From Trissonchulus latispiculum (taxonomy: Eukaryota > Nematoda > Enoplea > Enoplida > Ironidae), in assembly GCA_030248195.1 (NCBI GenBank), contig JASAND010022301.1, positions 37,433-101,432 of the forward strand: DNA of 64,000 bases. Reading direction: 5' to 3'. The translations under genes were made by a program, and so were the position numbers. Below, piece after piece: positions 46,051 to 57,776 of the stretch. Numbering within the stretch: position 1 is the first letter of the stretch; the number at the start of each line of letters is the position of its first letter. The notes under the pieces are model-generated. The model was not told the origin of the DNA and searched no databases. It saw only the letters and a program-made list of their open reading frames with translations.

Positions 46051-46547
46051 GGAGGGACCACTTTTGGGGGTCATTTTTTCGATCTCGCAGATTTTTGTAT
46101 ATTTTATATTTTATAGTATATTTTAACGAGTTTTCAAAACTAAAGTTGTAAGTATTACGGTTGTTGTGTAATTTTACTTCAAAGTTGAAATTTTATGCCC
46201 TATAAAGGTGAAATGAGAAAAGTTGTCACTTTTCGCGTGCGCCAAAAAAGTCTCCCGACAAACTTTAATAAATTTCAACAAGATCAGATTAATGTCGAAA
46301 TATTAAACTATGTCACTGTTGAATTAGAATTTTATTTAAGCCTTTAAAACTTTTTTAAATAATGTTTGAAAAATTCAAATTTAGCTTGGTATCAATTTTT
46401 AAATGTTCAAAAATTAATTTAAAAGTTTTACGGTGGTGATTCCTTTTGGAGAAATCAACTTTGAACTCTTATTACAATTTGAACGATAAAATATGACAAA
46501 TGGAAGATGGGAGAAAGTAGGCAAATGACCCAAAAAGTGGACTCCCC
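46051..46547. mobile_element. TTAA-type (piggyBac-like) MITE
   Basis: TTAA at 46047-46050 and 46548-46551 flanks inverted ends that are GGAGGGACCACTTTTGG on the left and, read inward from the right, GGGGAGTCCACTTTTTGG. TTAA duplication is the hallmark of piggyBac. From about 46432 to 46480 the interior matches the right terminus of the separate TTAA element at 60428-61405 (GGTGGTGATTCCTTTTGGAG, then ATCAACTTTGAAC), so the copy looks chimeric. Confidence 0.8.
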
Positions 46548-46690
46548 TTAATTAAGCAAGATTATAAATGTTAAATTAAAATTTTTATTTTTCGATTTGT
46601 CTTTCTTGTACAAATAACTTAGCATTTTTTAGATTCGGACCTCCATTAGCAATTCTTTGTCTCTATACTCGGTAGCGGGTTTTAGAAGAT

Positions 46691-46999
46691 ATGGCTGTCA
46701 CTGCGACGCAAATACCGGAAACTAAATCGACAACAGTAAAACAACTGTCTACATCTACCAAAGAAAAACTCTTGACAAAAGGAGCGACTTTAGTTCCAGA
46801 CAACGGGACAGCTGGGAAGACCAGAAACCTCACAAGTTCTATCAAGACTAAGATACTTTTGGCAAAGTCTAAACTTCCGTATACAGACAGAGAGCTGGCC
46901 TGGAAGCTAGTTACCATCACACTGCTTATTTGCCTTGGACTGTACATCCTGGAAACGTTTGCAACCTTCTTTACATATCCTTGCATAGTTCAAATACAT
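46691..46999 (+). CDS. Exon 1: cytoplasmic tail and membrane span
   Basis: A 103-codon exon from a true ATG. Residues 1-70 are hydrophilic with many Lys and Thr. Residues 73-94 are strongly hydrophobic (LVTITLLICLGLYIL). A few extracellular residues follow, ending at CAT|GTAAGAT, a good donor in phase 0. Positive charge before the span predicts cytoplasmic N-terminus (type II). Its link to the distant lectin exons is inferred from phase and topology. Confidence 0.5.
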
Positions 47000-49900
47000 G
47001 TAAGATATAGTGCAAAGTCAACACTTATCTGCGTTTGGTTCTAGAACGTAGACAAGTACTGCTGTCGAGTAGAGTACTATTTGTAAGACTTTCAGTATAT
47101 ATAAATTTCCGTTGAAAAACACGTGGAAAGATCTCCTTTCCTATCCTTACAATAATTGGCAGACAAGACCGCACAATTATTCCTGCTTGCACTAAATTTT
47201 ATTAACTTTGATAAAAATTCAACCTTCCAACCGCAGAAGGCCACTGATTACCAAAGTGCTAAAAAGTGATCGCATAATAGCGTTTAGGAGTGTTTTCCGT
47301 GTGATTTGGATTACTGACGCTCACAATTAATGTAGAACAAGGAAGAGTTTAGATAGATTTAATTGCATCATTGTTCTGTCAGATTTCGCATTGTCAGAAC
47401 CAGGGCCGCGTTGCAAACGATTCTCCTAAGTACCCTCCTAGGAAGCTACTTAGGTGGATGCCCAGAAGCCTTTAAGGGGGGACATAGAAGACCTTCTAAA
47501 CCCGTTTCAAAAGATTTCTCCTAAGTTAGGTAGGCGCTGCTCCCAACTTAGGAGAAAAGTTAGGAGTGGTGGGCGGCCAGCACTCCTAACTTAGGAGAAT
47601 CTTTTGAAACACAATTCTCCTAAGTGCCCACTAAGCTTGACTTAGGAGCGCTCCTAGGCTTAAGAGAATCTTTTGCAACGCGGCTGCTTGCTACTTCACT
47701 GCGACTTCGCTTGCTTCTGTATCCAGTTCACCTTCGTATGATTTACAGCTCGTTAATGAAGCGCTGACTTTTACACAGATTTTGAGCTTCCTCATGAGTT
47801 TCTGAATATAGTGTATTTGCGGCGGCTGAGTCCGCCGAGAAAAACAGTAAGACTCTTCGTAGTGACCTAGTAGGCTTGCGACAAGCTCGGCACATTAAGG
47901 CGGGCTGAAATCATCTTGGTGGTGGCATGGTATAATTTACCGTTTTAAAACGTGTACGCTTTAACTAAACACACCTTGCGAGCATGCATGTATTATGACG
48001 TGATTATGACGTGACTATCAATTGTAATTACTTTGTTATTGCATACCACTCATCGAACTAAAGACAATAACCACGTGTTGTCCGAATACGGTATATCACA
48101 CTTTTCCCTCTTCACAAAACAGATATATAGCAAATAAAGAAAATTACACAAAATTTACCTATGCAGTTAATTCTCCTTTTATATTATTTTATATCTTCGG
48201 GGTTATCATCCGTTAGGTCTTTCTGACCATGCCAACCCTTTCAGATGTGCAGACTTTCGTCTAGTGACCAACGCCAGCACAGTTAGTAAAGCTAACCGTT
48301 CTTTGATTTTTATGCTGACAGCAACCCTTACAGATACTTGCCTCTTCGCTGCTGTCTGAAACAACATTGGTTTGTTGCCTTCTTTTTGTTCCCAAACTCG
48401 TACGACTGAAATTTGATTTGATTACTGGCTTATTTTATTTTACTCTATCAGCACCACTTTACTGATTTTCCTCGAAGATGGAATGGTACACTCAATTGAC
48501 CGGGTCAATTCTAGAACTTTTCTAGGTTCAAACCTCATCAGGAGACGTTTGCTTATGCATTGAGTTGCCGTGCTCTGAACTCTCTGATTCTGAGTCATCT
48601 GATCTTCCAGGTCTCCGCATTCACTGTCTACCAAGGCTGAAATTTGAAAATTCATTACTCAACACTAAACACAACATTGATCAAATTGCAAATCTGTGTT
48701 ATTTGAATCAGGTGGCGTATAAAATATGCGCTGTTCTTCAGTTCCCAACAAATTGATGAAAAGGGTCGTTTATCGCTGAGCACCAAAGTTTGGTGCCATC
48801 GTGCCGCAAGGAAGCAAACAACTCAACTAGTTTGATCACATGTCACTCATCTAAAAACCACGTTGATCACATGTCACTCATCGAAAAACCACGTGACACG
48901 TAAACATAACCAAGTGAGTGATCCAACGACAAGATGCCACAAGGTGCACTTTGGAACAACTGTATATATGAACAAATGTTACATTTATTTATCGATAATA
49001 CTTCCTAAGATTTCAGCTTTAATGTGTCGAGCATCTCATAAGCTTGGTCAATCAGATATACTGAAACTGAGTGTGTCTTAGTCTTCTTAACTACAACAGG
49101 CACTCCTTATTACTAATTTTAGTTGAAATATGCTCCAAGCTTTCCAACGATTACTATATGCAACTTCAATCCTTATTGGAAAACCAGAGTCACATTCTCT
49201 GATTTTGGAGAAACAATTGTGAGAACCTCTTATATTATGCAATGGAAAGACATCGTAACTTTAAAATAATTACAGTGTTGAGTAGTAACCTAATTCCATG
49301 TTCAAAGAATTAAGAATGCGCCGACTTGCTGAATGTCCAACTCCAAATCAAGTGAAATGAAACAAGCTGAGTTAAGATTCATTCTTAATGAAAGCTTTAC
49401 AAGGCGTTGTATTCAAACTTCAAATAATCTTAAGGAAATGACGTTGATATAATAGAAATACTTTAACGACAAAGTGCAAATATTTTGTAGGTATAAATAT
49501 CATCCGTGCCCAACTGAATAATACACGGATTAAGGCTAGCTAACAATCCAATTAACTTACCAATTTTTTTATTCCGCTGGAGCGGAATATATTCCCCGGG
49601 TTTATTGCATGAAATGCATGTATAGTGTTGTAATTCTCTTCAGCTTCTCCTATCTTCAACACATGAGCTAGTATGTTTATTTTTTAGAGTCAGTAGGAAA
49701 CAATCAAAGTAACCATAGCAGATATTAGATAAAGCCTATCAAAATGTGATCTTGAAGTTTAATTGAATTTTAGTGAATAAATCTCTTCAAATTAAGCAAT
49801 ACGCCGTGGCGTTATTTGTATCCCAAATACTCCGCAGACATTATCGATTAGTGAAGCTCCATGCTTTGTGTGTTTATCAAATAAGAATGTACATTACATA

Positions 49901-52900
49901 CATGTCTAAAGCGTCCAATCAGATTGAGCTTAGTGGCAAGCAAAACCTTGAAGCAAAGTTGCTTAAACCATGAAATTTTAATTTTAAACCTCGGCTAATC
50001 TGAATGAGAACTAATCTTTTGGCGAAACAGCAATCGTTAAACAACTAAAAACATGTAGATTACAGTACGGGTAGTGTAGTGGTTATGTCATTAGTTCGCA
50101 GCCGCAATAACCTAGGATCGATTGACAGTTGGATGTTACTATTGGCACAATTTACCGTAGCGCGTTAAGAGTGGTCAGAGAGCTTGGGCTGACTGAAGAA
50201 TACATTTTGTCTGACTGAGTTTGAGAAGTTCACTATTCAAAAATGCATTAATTTTGGAATTGTTTCTTTGTTAAACCTACAATTAAGAAAAACTGCATAG
50301 TATTCCTTATCGTAATCAATGCAAGTCCCTCAAAACGAGAAGTTCTCTGTCTTGATTTTTGATTGAAAGGCTTGTTTTAATGTGCTTTTTGCTTATAAAC
50401 GAAATCACAACATTTTCATCTTCCCCGAGAAATTTATTGCAAACGACGAAAAACAGGATATTTTCATACGACATCTCCATGGCTCAACGGCGGAATATTG
50501 CCCCTTTTAGGGGTTATCTTGTTATCAATATTCTTTTCCTTTTGAATCCTTATGCGTCCTGTTGAAGTGCAAAACCAAATAGTTTTATTTCCGATGAGTC
50601 GCTACAGGAAAATGTTTTTCGCAATAAATAAGATTCTCTCGATGCAATGTTGTCTCAACATTTTCCGAACTATAGAATGTTATATTATTTCAACATTTTA
50701 TGTCTTGCTTAATTTGCATATGAAACTCACGATAAGAAACAAAACGTCAGCTACAGCAGAAAATTACAATAAAAGTTCAGATGGAAATTGGAAAATTTTA
50801 CAGTGTAATATGAACAAGCAATATGTTTTGCAAAGTGTTGAGTTTCAAAATAATATTTTACTGAAATTATAAACCTACTGCTTATTTCATATATTTCAAT
50901 AATTCGTCCAATATTTCAATATTTCATAAGTGATTAAACGTTTGCTTAGGAATTGCACAGTATTGTGCAAAACATCGTGCAGTTTTCAGTCCACATTTTA
51001 GTTTAATTTAGAATTTCACTTTTTGAACAATTCAATTCAATTCAGTTATATTTTTATACAATTCAATTCAATAACAGAATTGTTGCAGATCTGCTACAAA
51101 ATTTTAATACGATAAGCGCAGAGTTGCTCTGTTGGAAGGCTTTATTTATTAGTCATCAGCAGTGGAACAAAAATTCCGGTTTCGAATTCTTCAAGCACGT
51201 GGACCAGAAGCAGAAGCATTTCAAAAGAGAAAACCACACAGAAATTATGCATTGCCTAACTTAAACCATTGCACACACGCATTTATGGTGAATGTTTTAC
51301 AAACAAACTGTGTGCTCGAGCCTGGGCCGAGCGAACATAAGAGGCCTGCTGCGCTGAGGCGCAGCAGAAAAAATTCATCCTAATTTGTTGGTTCAGCGAT
51401 CATGAAATATTAAATATGTTAAATCCGGCAAATCCGATTCGCAATTTTTGTGATCGACAACTGTCTATTCTCATTTCCCATATCCTTTCCACCTTGCTAA
51501 TAAGTAATACTGTAACTAACATTTGCTTCCAGTTGGACCTTTACAATCTTTTTGATGATATTGGAAAAACCAGCGGAACGAGAACTGTGCCCACCATAGT
51601 TGAAGGTAAGAAAGTGGAAATTATAAAACTACATTGGATTAAACCAGTTACCATTCTGCCGATGCAACTAGAGGAATGGCATACTGGTAGTCAAAGCTTA
51701 TAACAGAGTAGTTTGGGACCGTCTGCTTGTTGATAATTAAACGTAAATATCAGCCTAAAACCTATTGGGTTTGAGAGAAATCCTCATTTCGTTGACGATG
51801 TTGATGCAGATATTCTTATTTTTAGGCAATCCAGATGACAGATTTCAGTATAAGCTAACAGGCTGTTATTATAATGAAAGTGTTAAAGAAGACTTTCATG
51901 TAACTGTCTACTACTATGAAGTTGGAGAAATATCGTCTAAGCAGTGCGCGAAAGCTTGTTTTGACATTGGATTTGCTGTGTCAGGTTAGATAAGTGTGAA
52001 TAATCCTCACGCGGTATGCGGTAAAATATGGTAAAATTTCGGCCAACGATGCAAAAACTCACTATTAGTCAAAAGCTGCGTTCGATTATTACATTGCAAC
52101 GAGTTCTGCCAACAGGAATTTATTTAGTGTCTGCAAACAGCTGGACATCTTCCGTAATAATGAGTGGTCGCATAAAAATCTTTGTTTAATGTTTCCATAG
52201 TATTGTATGTGCCATATACCAATTTTTCCATTTTTCATTTTTCCACCGAAATTTGTTAAGGTGTTGGTTTCCTTTTTGGTATTTTTCACTATCACAGGTT
52301 CTAGCCTTTCTTTTGGTCTTCACCTCATCTCTCATCTTCTTAACCATTCTTTTTAAAACTTAGGTCGAATATGGTTGTTATGGCTGAAGAGTAGTTTGAG
52401 CTGAAAATGGAGATAGTCAGCTGTTAAACATAGGAAACCAAAACATTGGTGATTCTTCCGTATTTTGTTCGTGCGCCAGAGAAATCTGGCCATCGACCAA
52501 ATGGAATTGTTCAAAGTCCATTTATATTATAAATGCTATCTCGAAAGGTGGTCTGTAGTGAAGCGGAATTTTAATGTAGGCATTCTAAGTTTCCTTATTA
52601 ATTTTTGAAGTTTGAGAACAGCCAAATTTAACTGTTTTGCCGCTCAAATTTGGGTAAATTACTAGTCATTTGGCATAAAACGACCTCTAATCTTGCATAT
52701 TAGCAGAGGGTAAAATTTTCTATCCAAGGAAGGATGTGAATCAACTAAACTCAAGTCTTGCAGCTTATACTTTAAAACAAACACTAACACTGATCATTAC
52801 TGCTGTGTGCAGCACTCAGTTTAGATAGATGTCTTGGTCTGTTAAGATTTGATCAGTTCAGTTGCATTAGCTTTGTGTTACGAATGTAGTATTCCCTTTT

Positions 52901-54236
52901 ATGTGCCTTATTTCCGCATATCCTTTACATCTTCGTGCCAGTAAATTATTGTAACCCGTAAATCGTGATCGTAGCTGTAGATTGGTAGTTGGGTTCATTA
53001 GGCTCGGTCGATTAGTCTGCAATCACCGCAAAGCCCCCAATCCTAGCTATTTGAATTTTAATGGCTGTTCTTTTTTCGTAACAGCCGTCAAGGATATTTG
53101 GAAGTGTGTCTGTACCTTTTCTGAACCTCCGGAAACAAAACGATTATCAAATTCTGAATGTAGTTTGCTATGCTATGGCATTTGTCGGACACAGGATTTG
53201 GCAACTGTAGCTTTGACAGGCAGAAAAATTGGTAAGCGAAAACCCGTTGCTGAATATTGATAATATTAAAACATACTGATATTTATTATTAATTCTCGGA
53301 AAGTAATAGTAGTAATTGATCTTGGTAATTAGTATTGCAATTGGTAATGTAAGTATATATTGATATGCAGGCTGCAGTGCACTTGTCAATTCACCGTTGA
53401 ATGTATTTATCTTTTTGCTTAAGTGATCAGTTCAGTGCATGACTTACTGGAGTAAATAGTTTGTACTAGACTAACACGACTATAAAGCATGAGGTGCTAA
53501 CGCTAGCCAGAAAACATACGAAGGCTAATTTTAAAACTCTTCAGTCCGGTGGAAAGAGAAATTTTAATAATTTAATTTATTTTTAATTTTAATTTTAATT
53601 TTAATTTTAATTTTAATAATTTAAATTTAATAATTTAATTTTAACAGAAATAGAAATTTTATTCACAAATTTATTTCAGTGTAAGCCGTCTGTTCACATA
53701 AACAATGTGTAACATTTGTCTTTGTTACATGTGTATTATGTAATCATAAAAGTACGACTATTTATCTGTTAATCTCAGCTTGGTGTTTAAACCTATCAAT
53801 TTTTGGTGGAAGCTTGAAACTATTTCATTCCGAGTTTCAGTTTTTCACCTAAATTGATTTCAGTTTCAGGTTCAGTTTCAGTCAACAGCCTAAAATGATT
53901 TCAGTATCAGTATCAGTTAGAAAACCAGCACTCAAGTTAAGCTGGAATTTTATCGGGCCGAAATGTTGGCGATTTTATCAAAAGCTTGAATGTTTTGTAC
54001 TGTTTCCACTTCAAAATAGTTTTAGGAGCCGCGAAACAAGATATCGATTTCTATAGCGAAAATTGCCCACTAGGATGGCGAAGAGGAGACAGAGCTTGTT
54101 ATCGATTGTACTCTCAGTATGATCCCCGCACCATGTCTTCACTAGCTGCAGATAGATGTAGAGAACTCCATCCCAGAGCTGTGCCTCCAGTATTCCTTGA
54201 CAGCAAGCAGATGAGAGATTTTGAAGCAAACATTCT
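46691..54236 (+). CDS. Type II membrane protein with WSC and C-type lectin domains (5-exon model, 3' end not found)
   Basis: Model exons: 46691-46999, 51533-51605, 51826-51984, 53085-53231 and 54026-54236. All introns begin GT and end AG, and junction phases agree (0, 1, 1, 1, open 2). Length so far is about 299 codons. The first exon supplies a Lys/Thr-rich cytoplasmic part and one membrane span (about residues 73-94) with no signal peptide. The next exons supply a short linker, a WSC domain (Cys-rich carbohydrate-binding type) and the N-terminal third of a C-type lectin-like domain. The predicted protein is a surface carbohydrate-binding receptor. Phase-1 module boundaries are typical of shuffled extracellular domains. 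The rest of the lectin domain (WxG, WND region) was not found before the transposon cluster at 55.9 kb, so the gene may continue downstream or be truncated. Confidence 0.6.
47403..47686. mobile_element. MITE with GCCGCGTTGCAAA ends
   Basis: GGGCCGCGTTGCAAACGATT at the left end and its inverse at 47665-47686 flank repeated CTCCTAAGTTAGGAG-type palindromes. Ends of this kind with a GTTGCA core resemble those of the element at 55861-58973. No TSD is clear, no ORF. Confidence 0.75.
48833..48894 (+). repeat. 31-bp tandem duplication
   Basis: TGATCACATGTCACTCATC followed by (T/G)AAAAACCACGT, two adjacent copies with one difference. Confidence 0.95.
50065..50135 (+). repeat. tRNA-like SINE head, decayed
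   Basis: TAGTGTAGTGGTTATG (A-box-like) is followed at tRNA spacing by GGATCGATTGAC (B-box-like). Cloverleaf not intact. Confidence 0.4.
51533..51605 (+). CDS. Exon 2: short linker exon
   Basis: 73 bp between acceptor TTTGCTTCCAG and donor GAAG|GTAAG. Open in the frame needed (LDLYNLFDD...TIVE), starting in phase 0 and ending in phase 1, exactly matching both neighbours. No domain. Confidence 0.5.
51826..51984 (+). CDS. Exon 3: first half of WSC domain
   Basis: 159 bp between TTATTTTTAG and TCAG|GTTAG. The sequence YKLTGCYYN, then SSKQCAKACFDIGF, carries the WSC pattern of a G-C-Y start followed by C-xxx-C. Phase 1 on both sides. Confidence 0.7.
53085..53231 (+). CDS. Exon 4: second half of WSC domain
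   Basis: 147 bp between a polypyrimidine acceptor TTCTTTTTTCGTAACAG and donor ATTG|GTAAGCG. It contains WKCVCTF and SNSECSLLC, equivalent to the CxC and ExxC...C of WSC domains, then DLATVALT. Phase 1 on both sides. Confidence 0.65.
53580..53645 (+). repeat. (TTTTAA)n low-complexity tract
   Basis: Hexamer-like TTTTAA repeats within intron 4 of the lectin model. A TTTCAG-rich stretch follows at about 53835-53925. Confidence 0.85.
54026..54236 (+). CDS. Exon 5: N-terminal part of C-type lectin-like domain
   Basis: 211 bp between AATAGTTTTAG and ATTCT|GTAAGC. CPLGWRRGDRACYRLY is the standard C-type lectin entry, followed by an Ala-Ala-Arg-Cys helix (AADRCRELHP) and VFLDSKQMRDFEANIL, the second helix. 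Starts in phase 1, ends in phase 2. Confidence 0.8.
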
Positions 54237-55860
54237 GTAAGCATTGGATTTGATTATTGTCTTATAAACTCCTTTTAGTTGTTAAACCCTGTTAGGCCGC
54301 GGCCTTAACATAATAGTATGGAACCTTATCCATTTAGTGAACGTACCTACTTTTGGATCTACGGTATAGCTACTTAGCCGTAGTTCCGTTTTATCAGCGT
54401 AGCTTTAAGCTACAAGCTACAAGAAGGCTAGTTTTAATGGAGTTTTTAAAGGCCTGGCCCAGTTGTTAGCTTTGAATTTCCTTTCATTCTTTGAAAGCAA
54501 AAAGTTAGGATACAGAAAAACCTAAGCAAAAACATACCGTAGGTGCTATCACAGCTACGATTTAATTCTACGTTTAAATATACGCAGTACGCATACATAA
54601 GCTCAGTTTTAATCTCTTTTACGTAAATGGATGGGGTTCCTATGTCTTATTAACATATTCGCCTTTAATCAACTTTTAGTTAACAATTGTTGTTAATTGT
54701 TATGTTTGAATAGTTTACACTACAAGTCCTGCTTATTACATCTTCAGTAAACCAGAACATGTGGGTACTAAAGTGAGACTTTAGATGCTAAATTTGGAAT
54801 GAATAGAGTACGGTCTAGATTTGATCTTACCCACATCCAGTTATTAAGTATTAATGTAGTCCATGTTCTGTCCTCTTCGTTCTGTATGCTACCATCGTTT
54901 ATCATTGTTGGATCTATGTGGCTGCAGCGGAACTCGACTGGACCCGTTCCATTAAAGTTATAGATAATAAATTTTTAGTGATTAGTCAATTTTAGTGTAG
55001 AGCTTTTATTGAGTATACAACCAAAGTTAGTAATGAACTAGAGGAATAGTTTATATGTCGTTTTGTAGCTTGTTACACAGATGCCCCATGCATGGCTCGT
55101 AAATCCGCAAAACTGAGCACCAACATGTTTTTTCGTTGACCGCTGGTGTGAAAAACCCCTGCCTGTCGATGCGGCTGTCGGTACCAGGTTTCTTACCGTT
55201 TGACCGGTCTTATAGTTACGTGGCTTGTGTGCGAAATACTATTCGAAAAATCGATTTTTAAAATGTAATGTAAATTTCCGTTTATATTTATCGTGTAAAG
55301 TGCGGGATTTTAGTGGAGGTGTCGATGATCCACAAACAAATAGAGCCCAGAAACTAGAAAGCGCTTTCGTAGTGCCAAATTATACAAATAAGGTAGCTCC
55401 GTGTAGTATGCATACTAAGTGTTTTACTTTTATTCCAGAACTTTCTCTAACTTGAATAGTATTTACGTGAAACACATTACTGCACTGTTGAATTTTTATA
55501 TCTTTTTGCTAGTAACCTGTCTTTTTCTGCCTTTCGCCTGGCAAAAGCAGTCGTCGAGGCGTAGCCAAACCAGTTTCCTAAACTCGGCCTCCAAAAATGG
55601 ATGTGTAATGGACTGCAATTAAAATAGCAGCATTTAAGAAAATGCGAAAATTCTTTATCACATTTAAGCATAAAGGCACAGGAATTATTCAAAGTGTAGT
55701 TCAGCTTGGTGAACTCTCCTTTTATACAGATTTTAAGCAACTCCAATGCAGTACTTATTGTATTCTTTGAAATCAAAATACTTTTAACTTTACTTTACCA
55801 TTAGTTTTACTTTTAACACAACAATCTTTGAATCGTCAACAGAAATGCTAACTTTTGGGG
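54237..55860. other. Region after the last supported lectin exon
   Basis: No exon completing the lectin domain was recognised. One GT/AG-bounded open segment at 55314-55392 has compatible phase but lacks lectin residues, so it is not called. Confidence 0.4.
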
Positions 55861-56597
55861 GGGCCTGTTGCATAAAACACTAATAGTAGTTCAATAGTGT
55901 TTCAATAGTTTAATACTCAACAGTTCAATAGTCGTTTCTGTTGCATAAAAGTCAATACTAATGAACTGCTATTAAACAGTCAATAGTGTTTTATTAGTGA
56001 TTCAATAGTGGATTTCAATAGAGTTTGTTGCATAAAAACCAACACTACTGAACTATTACTATTGAAATTAGCGTTATATTTCATGAGTGGATGTACACTC
56101 ATAGTTGGACAATTATTTTCAATAGCAGTCGATGTTTTAACTTTCTAAGCAATTTTTCTTTATAACAAGTTTAAGCCAGAATTTCCCCATCACCACCGAT
56201 TTTAAATTTTCATGAGCAGCTTTACATTTCTTGTTCCGGGCTGCCATTTTTATTTGCTCTACATTTCAAGTTCAAATATTGATGGGTCCCCGCTGCACCC
56301 AGAAAAACATAGCAGCCGTCGAAATAGGACGAATTCGTCATTTCTGCTAAGCTTACAGAAAAAAGGAGTTTTGGGATTTAGGAATTAGGCATTTAGATAA
56401 GTTAGTTGTTTATATTTTAACTTTTGGCAATCTTTTCTGCAATATTCACCCAACCGATTGTTTGGTTCTCAGTCAGGTTCACATGAGAACTGCTATATCA
56501 GCAAGGAGTTTGATGTTTTTTCTGAAACTTTGAACATATGCAAAAATGTATTTACATGGCTTAAATCGAACATTTTCAATTAAATTGACTTAATTAT

Positions 56598-56789
56598 TGT
56601 AGTGTTTGTTCACTGTCTGTTTATGTGAATATGCAAATGATCTACACTACAATCAAACGCTTAAAGCTCATTTGCATATTACTGTTGTGAGCGCTATATA
56701 AACAGCGCATTTGTTGTGAATTTCGCCAGTTGCTTGTTATCTCTTTAGTAAAGGTTTGGAGTTGGAGAAAGCCTGCTCTAAATCTTACA
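56598..56789 (+). repeat. 5' LTR of the gypsy derivative
   Basis: 192 bp, with a TATA-like CTATATAAAC near 56694 and CTTGTTATCTCTTTAG downstream. Starts TG, ends CA. Confidence 0.93.
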
Positions 56790-56790
56790 T

Positions 56791-56801
56791 TGGCGACGAG
56801 G
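56791..56801 (+). promoter_or_regulatory. Primer-binding site, tRNA-Ser(GCU) type
   Basis: TGGCGACGAGG, one base after the LTR, is the complement of CCTCGTCGCCA, the 3' end of animal serine tRNA with GCU anticodon (recalled from known tRNA sequences). Confidence 0.75.
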
Positions 56802-56965
56802 CTGAAAAGACCAACATGGGGAGGAAGTTTCTGGGAAGGTCTTTCAGACTTTGTCTTCTGAACAACTGGCCATTCAATTGCTGCTGGATTAACTTGGATA
56901 GTTAAGTCCGCTTAACTATTCAAGTACCCGGTTTCGGGTAGAAAAACAAACTGCCTAACTCAACA

Positions 56966-57739
56966 ATGACATTGTCCGAAGAAAGCCAGCCTCCGTCTCA
57001 AATCCGACCAGCGGATTTTCAGTTTCTGGGTCAATATGAGAAAGGCCAAGATTGGATTGCCTTTGAACGACGTCTTTCCAGCCAGCGTGATGCCTGTGGT
57101 GTTAACAACCAGAAGCAACGTGCTGCTGTCTTGTTGGGTCAACTGTCCTTGGCTGCGAAATGGCTGGCTCATTTCTTACAACGGTACCGTCAGACACCTC
57201 ATTCCACGACGGGTGAGTCTCCTTCTAAATTGATGATGGGTCGTGAAATGATCACATCCTTGGATGCACTACGGCCGGATGTAAGAAAACAGATTCAGAA
57301 ACGTCAACGTCGACAGAAGTTGGACCATGACAGGCACGCTAAGGATCGTAAATTCCGCCTGGGTCAGGAGGTCTGGGTCTTAGATCACCGTCCCGGTACC
57401 GAAACATGGGCACGAGGTATCATCACTGACATCTCCAGTCCGGTTTCGTACTTTGTACGGGTGGGTCAGCTCCGATGGAGACGCCATGTGGACCATCTTC
57501 GGGATGCTGCTCCTGAGTCCTCCACGGTTGACGACCCAGAGCTGCCGTCTTTGGAAAACGAAGACGACTTTCCCCTGAATTCACCAGCTCATCCTCAACC
57601 TCCGCCTATGCCAGCTGCCAATCCTCCACCGGTCAATAACGACGCAGGTCTCAGAAGATCTACGCGCCCGCACTTGGCTCCAAAGAAGCTGCATTATCCT
57701 AATCTTGGACAACCGATCTTGGCAAGATTTCCTCCATAA
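56966..57739 (+). CDS. Gag-integrase fusion ORF, 257 codons, intact
   Basis: One uninterrupted ORF from a true ATG to TAA just before the polypurine tract. Residues 1 to about 65 are a Gag N-terminus (PADFQFLGQYEKGQDWIAFE; helical capsid start). From about residue 66 the sequence is the C-terminal part of a Ty3/gypsy integrase: HFLQRYRQTPHSTTGESPS at the end of the core, then a GPY/F-type region (FRLGQEVWVLDHRPG), then a Pro-rich tail. An in-frame deletion of most of gag, protease, RT, RNase H and the integrase core joined the two. It cannot encode any enzyme activity; the open frame may simply reflect a recent insertion, or selection for the fused protein. Confidence 0.85.
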   Translation: MTLSEESQPPSQIRPADFQFLGQYEKGQDWIAFERRLSSQRDACGVNNQKQRAAVLLGQLSLAAKWLAHFLQRYRQTPHSTTGESPSKLMMGREMITSLDALRPDVRKQIQKRQRRQKLDHDRHAKDRKFRLGQEVWVLDHRPGTETWARGIITDISSPVSYFVRVGQLRWRRHVDHLRDAAPESSTVDDPELPSLENEDDFPLNSPAHPQPPPMPAANPPPVNNDAGLRRSTRPHLAPKKLHYPNLGQPILARFPP

Positions 57740-57776
57740 AAATTTCGGAACTCTTGACTCTTTGAGGGAGGAGTGA

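Larger units (their letters stand above)
47000..51532 (+). other. Intron 1 of the lectin gene model (4.5 kb)
   Basis: Holds a TIR element at about 47403-47686, a 31-bp tandem duplication at 48833-48894 and a SINE-like head near 50068-50130. No other exon could be supported. Confidence 0.45.

Noticed and set aside
52410..52520. Cys-containing translation (FCSCAREIW...NCSKS) in intron 3, similar to a WSC half.
   Set aside because: No matching acceptor and donor in the right phase. Exons 3 and 4 already join in phase without it.
55314..55392. Possible sixth exon of the lectin gene (AG acceptor, GT donor, compatible phase 2).
   Set aside because: The translation has no Trp or Cys expected of the remaining lectin domain, and the next acceptor leads to a stop after three codons.
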